64,000 nucleotides of DNA from an uncultured Gemmatimonadota bacterium. Lineage in GTDB: Bacteria; Gemmatimonadota; Gemmatimonadetes; Gemmatimonadales; Gemmatimonadaceae. The notes under the pieces are model-generated. The model was not told the DNA's origin. It did not search any database and worked only from the letters and a program-made list of their open reading frames with translations. Each line of letters begins with the position of its first letter. Positions within the stretch are counted from its first letter, which is position 1. The position numbers and the translations under genes are program-made. The DNA lies in the NCBI GenBank assembly GCA_903910555.1, contig CAIVZZ010000005.1, positions 62,001 through 126,000 of the forward strand. The letters are read 5' to 3'. Positions 61,092 to 64,000 of this stretch are shown here, piece by piece.

Positions 61092-61655
61092 TTACGAACC
61101 TGGTTCGGCGAGCAGCTGGCGCAACAGCGCCTTCTGCGGCTCTGCGCTCCAGTCAGTCGCCGCGATCACGCGCTTCCGGATGACGCCGTCGCGACCGATG
61201 ATGAACGTCTCGGGAAATCCCGTGGCCTGATAGTCGTACTGAATTTTTCCGTCGGGCGCGTAGAGGATCTCAAAAGTCAGCCCGAATTCCTTTTGGAAAT
61301 CGCGAATCGCGCTCTCCATGCCGGCGTTGTCGACGCTCACGGCGACGATCTTCAATCCGCGCGGCCCAAGCTCTTCGTGCAGCTTTTGCAGACTTGGCAT
61401 TTCCGAACGGCACGGGCCGCACCAAGTCGCCCACAAATTGAGCAGCACGACCTGACCCTTATAGTCCGCGAGCGTTTTTTGCGTGACCGGCGCACCGGCA
61501 GCTGTCGTGGCCGCATGAAACGGCGGCGCGACACTTCCCGCTTCGACCGGCGCAATGTGGCTGCCGATCACATCAGTCGCGTACAGCAGTCCGACAATCG
61601 CCACCGTCACTATCGCACCGACCGCAATCCACTGCCCGCGCGCCTTCATCAACAT
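61092..61655 (-). CDS. Membrane-anchored TlpA/ResA-type thioredoxin
   Basis: This is a 187-residue thiol-disulfide protein: an N-terminal anchor (IAVGAIVTVAIVGLLYATDVI) and a thioredoxin fold with the redox motif in LLNLWATWCGPCRSEMPSL and the cis-proline in ATGFPETFIIGRDG. The insertion SVDNAGMESAIRDFQKEFG is typical of TlpA/ResA, which reduce periplasmic disulfides, often during cytochrome c maturation; no ccm genes are nearby. The start could be ATG at 61655 or at 61649. Confidence 0.92.
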   Translation of the reverse strand: MLMKARGQWIAVGAIVTVAIVGLLYATDVIGSHIAPVEAGSVAPPFHAATTAAGAPVTQKTLADYKGQVVLLNLWATWCGPCRSEMPSLQKLHEELGPRGLKIVAVSVDNAGMESAIRDFQKEFGLTFEILYAPDGKIQYDYQATGFPETFIIGRDGVIRKRVIAATDWSAEPQKALLRQLLAEPGS

Positions 61656-61667
61656 TTCACGAACGCC

Positions 61668-62354
61668 TCATGCCGTCTCGGCGCACAGCGCGCGCAGGGC
61701 GCGCACTTCCGCGGCAGGGTCCTTCGCGCTGAATACGGCGTTGCCGGCAACGAACGTGTCGGCGCCCGCGCGCCAGCAGGCGTTGATCGTCTCGCGGCTG
61801 ATGCCGCCGTCCACCTCAAGTGCGGCCGAACTTCCGGCCGCGTCGAGCAGCGCGCGCGCGCGCCGGATTTTGTCGAGCGATTCCGGAATGAACGCCTGCC
61901 CGCCGAACCCCGGGTTCACGCTCATGATGAGCAGGAGATCGAGGTCGGCGGCGACTTCGCGCACTGAATCGAGCGATGTCCCGGGATTCATCACAGCGCC
62001 GGCGGCGCAGCCGAGTTCCTTGATGCGCATCACCTGGCGGTGCAAATGCGGCGCGGTCTCGACGTGAATCGTCATCACGCTTGCGCCCGCTTTCGCAAAG
62101 CTGTCGAAATATTTTTCCGGCTCGACAACCATGAGATGTACGTCGAGCGGCAGCTTCGTAATCGAGCGGCAGGTCGCGATGACCTTCGCGCCGAAACTGA
62201 GATTCGGAACGAACACGCCGTCCATGACATCGACGTGCAGCCAGTCCGCACCACCCGCTTCGATCTGCGCGATCTGCTCTTTCAGCCGCGCGAAATCTGC
62301 CGCGAGCAACGAAGGCGCGATGCGTACTTTTCTGGAAAACGCACGCGAAACCAT
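61668..62354 (-). CDS. rpe: Ribulose-phosphate 3-epimerase
   Basis: This is a 228-residue TIM-barrel enzyme interconverting ribulose-5-phosphate and xylulose-5-phosphate in the pentose phosphate and Calvin pathways. The signatures are RIAPSLLAADFARL, WLHVDVMDGVFVPNLSFG, LDVHLMVVEPEKY, MSVNPGFGGQAFIP and LEVDGGISRETI, with the metal-binding His and Asp residues present. It begins immediately after the rsmB stop and lies 12 bp before the thioredoxin gene. Confidence 0.97.
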   Translation of the reverse strand: MVSRAFSRKVRIAPSLLAADFARLKEQIAQIEAGGADWLHVDVMDGVFVPNLSFGAKVIATCRSITKLPLDVHLMVVEPEKYFDSFAKAGASVMTIHVETAPHLHRQVMRIKELGCAAGAVMNPGTSLDSVREVAADLDLLLIMSVNPGFGGQAFIPESLDKIRRARALLDAAGSSAALEVDGGISRETINACWRAGADTFVAGNAVFSAKDPAAEVRALRALCAETA

Positions 62355-63713
62355 TTAGCTCGCGCTCCTGCGCAGGCGCGCGGCGAACGATCCGTCCGCG
62401 CCGTGCCGCTGCGGCAGCACGCGAAGGCGGCCCGCGTCGAGCACTGCCGCCGGCACCGTTCCCTCCGGCGGCGGTTCGAGCGTGAACTCCGGATGGCCTG
62501 CGAGAAAAGTCTCCACCTGTGAATCGTTCTCCTCTGTTTCGAGCGAGCAGGTGCTGTACACCAGCAGTCCGCCCGGTGCGACGTGCGATGCGGCGGCGTG
62601 CAAAATCGAACGCTGCGCGGCCGCGAGAACCGCAACGTCGTTCGGCGTCAGACGCCAGCGCGCATCGGGATGCCGCCGGAACGTGCCGGTTCCGGTGCAC
62701 GGCGCGTCGACGAGCACGGCGTCCACGGGTGCGATTGCCGCTGCGCGCGCATCGGCCGCGACAGGATAAATATTCCGGATCTCGAGTCGCGCGATGGTCT
62801 CGCGCAAACGCGACAAGCGCGCCGCCGACGCATCCGCCGCAATCACAAACTGCGCCGTGCGCGAAAGCTCGACCGCTTTTCCGCCGGGCGCGGCGCACAG
62901 ATCAGCAACACGCGCATTCATCGGGATCGCGGCGTACTGCGTGACGAGCGTCGCGGCCGGATCCTGCACAAAAAACAGTCCCTGCTGAAAAGCGCCGAGA
63001 TCGCGAAGGCCCACGCCACCGCCGATCATCAGGCTGTCGCGCACGAGCACGGAGTCGCCGACTTCAACGCCCGACGCTTCGAGCATCGCCTCGAGCTGCT
63101 CGCGCACGACGCCATACGGGCGAATCACGAGCGGCGCCTGCCGGTTGTTCGCGTCGAGCAGCGCAGCCGTCTCGTCAGCGCCCCACCGCGCGACCCAGCG
63201 TGCTACGAGCCAGCGCGGATGCGAGAACTGGAGCGCGAGCGCTGTGATCGGATCGGCCGGCGTCTCGACCTTCAGTTCGCCGCGCTCGCGATCGAGGCGG
63301 CGCAGCACCGCGTTGGCGAGTTTGCTCGCGCCGATCCCGTGGCGCTGCTTGGCGAGCTCGACTGTTTGGGCGATGGCCGCATACGGTGGCACGCTTCCCA
63401 TATGAAAGAGCTGTTGTGCGCCGAGCCGCAGCAGATCGATGAGATCAGGGTCGAGGCGCACGAGGCCGCCGCGCACCCGGTCGCCGATCAGGGCGTCGAG
63501 CTGGCTCCGGCAGCGCAGCATTCCATAAACGAGTTCCTGGGTCCACCGGCGATCGCGCGCATCGAGGCCACCGGTGCGGCGATCGAAGGCCGCGTCGAGC
63601 AGCGCCCCCGCGCGGAGGTCGGCGAGCACCTCGGCGGCTGCGATTCTCGCGTCTGTTACCCCCGCTCGCGATGCTCCAGCGGTGATTGTCGATCCCGGAC
63701 CGGACGGCGTCAT
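62355..63713 (-). CDS. rsmB: 16S rRNA (cytosine-967-C5)-methyltransferase
   Basis: This is a 452-residue methyltransferase. The N-terminal NusB-like RNA-binding domain (residues about 15-150, with RRWTQELVYGMLRCRSQLDALI) is followed by a SAM-dependent domain with VADLCAAPGGKAVELS, the motif IV catalytic pair in VDAPCTGTGTFRRHPDARW, and the motif VI cysteine in YSTCSLETEEND. It is the first gene of the four-gene minus-strand operon. The 3' end abuts rpe without a gap. Confidence 0.95.
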   Translation of the reverse strand: MTPSGPGSTITAGASRAGVTDARIAAAEVLADLRAGALLDAAFDRRTGGLDARDRRWTQELVYGMLRCRSQLDALIGDRVRGGLVRLDPDLIDLLRLGAQQLFHMGSVPPYAAIAQTVELAKQRHGIGASKLANAVLRRLDRERGELKVETPADPITALALQFSHPRWLVARWVARWGADETAALLDANNRQAPLVIRPYGVVREQLEAMLEASGVEVGDSVLVRDSLMIGGGVGLRDLGAFQQGLFFVQDPAATLVTQYAAIPMNARVADLCAAPGGKAVELSRTAQFVIAADASAARLSRLRETIARLEIRNIYPVAADARAAAIAPVDAVLVDAPCTGTGTFRRHPDARWRLTPNDVAVLAAAQRSILHAAASHVAPGGLLVYSTCSLETEENDSQVETFLAGHPEFTLEPPPEGTVPAAVLDAGRLRVLPQRHGADGSFAARLRRSAS

Positions 63714-63884
63714 AGGGTTAATGATAGCGTCCTCACCAAGCCCATGGCCTTAGGCAAAAACGGCCTCTTTTCGGTATCCGGCCCCGCGGTTGTGGCCGGC
63801 GGGACGGGCCTCCCCCGGTTCCCCGGAGGGCCCATCCGTTACCGCGTGACGGGTCGAGACGTCTTGTTTGAGCAGACGAACAGG

Positions 63885-63916
63885 CTGCGGGCCCAATGGT
63901 TTATTGGCGTCCGCAG
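63885..63916. other. Hairpin in the terminal intergenic region
   Basis: CTGCGG (63885-63890) pairs with CCGCAG (63911-63916), and CCAAT (63893-63897) with ATTGG (63903-63907). It lies in the divergent gap upstream of rsmB; its role is unknown. The remainder of the 63714-63942 gap is GC-rich with no other recognised signal. Confidence 0.4.
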
Positions 63917-63942
63917 GCTGGTTGCAGCGGTATCGGCAACGC

Positions 63943-64000
63943 ATGTCCATTCGTCAATCTCCGAAGAGACTTACCAGCACACGGAGTGCTGATGCTCGGC
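63943..64000 (+). CDS. Possible start of a plus-strand gene, cut by the window edge
   Basis: An ATG at 63943 opens a frame (MSIRQSPKRLTSTRSADAR) that is still open at the window end, divergent from rsmB. Only 19 residues are visible, and the region could equally be untranslated. No family can be named. Confidence 0.3.
   Translation, partial: MSIRQSPKRLTSTRSADAR

Overview
This is a gene-dense, high-GC window with no rRNA, tRNA, phage or IS element that I could see. The mix of genes points to a member of the Gemmatimonadota or a close relative. It combines a Ser/Thr kinase fused to PD40 propeller repeats, a PadR-regulated ADOP-type permease, secreted carboxypeptidase-regulatory-domain proteins, a Tat-exported amidase and aminotransferase, and TamA/TamB. 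This assignment is inference from gene families; there is no marker rRNA in the window.

Layout. 1-16 kb holds mostly secreted or envelope genes (partial barrel protein with a glycogen-binding-like C-terminus, Tat aminotransferase, EVE protein, two carboxypeptidase-regulatory-domain proteins, amidase), a PD40 kinase, a ribokinase-family kinase, a group II decarboxylase and a PadR-ADOP permease unit. 16-20 kb holds citrate synthase, a short MutY, a DUF1330 protein, a TRIC-type channel and a nickel/cobalt transporter. 20-28 kb holds a VWA protein and a MoxR-type ATPase separated by an MFS exporter, a histidine kinase broken by one in-frame TGA, and a four-helix-bundle gene bracketed by two palindromic repeats. 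28-39 kb holds a molybdopterin oxidoreductase, a small lipoprotein, YgfZ, a degenerate HAD protein, glcDEF, a primary-type sigma factor, aroB, a cobalamin adenosyltransferase and a second Ser/Thr kinase. 40.4-54.1 kb is one tightly packed plus-strand run: ferredoxin-NADP reductase, TamA, TamB, a GAF/PAS histidine kinase, an NtrC-type regulator lacking the GAFTGA loop, a 58-residue zinc-finger protein and an S58 peptidase. 54.7-60 kb is a second overlapping run: EamA transporter, HAD phosphatase, CYTH protein, M14 carboxypeptidase, AcpS. 60-63.7 kb is a minus-strand operon, rsmB-rpe-tlpA-like-tsaD.

The most striking non-coding feature is a set of long imperfect palindromes in the gaps between genes. 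Six copies (about 881, 17661, 21566, 22140, 30248 and 38671) share a core reading AAAACC(C/T)GC...GCGGGTT and arms built of degenerate GTCTAGA/GTCTGAA-like units of 7-8 bp. Two copies bracket the four-helix-bundle gene, whose stop codon lies inside one of them. Two further, unrelated palindrome families occupy other gaps: GAGTGAAC/GTTAAC at 23.5 and 54.1 kb, and AGACGGCGG at 54.7 kb.

No stretch longer than about 300 bases lacks a gene; the largest gaps (about 180-290 bp) hold these palindromes or promoters and are listed individually.
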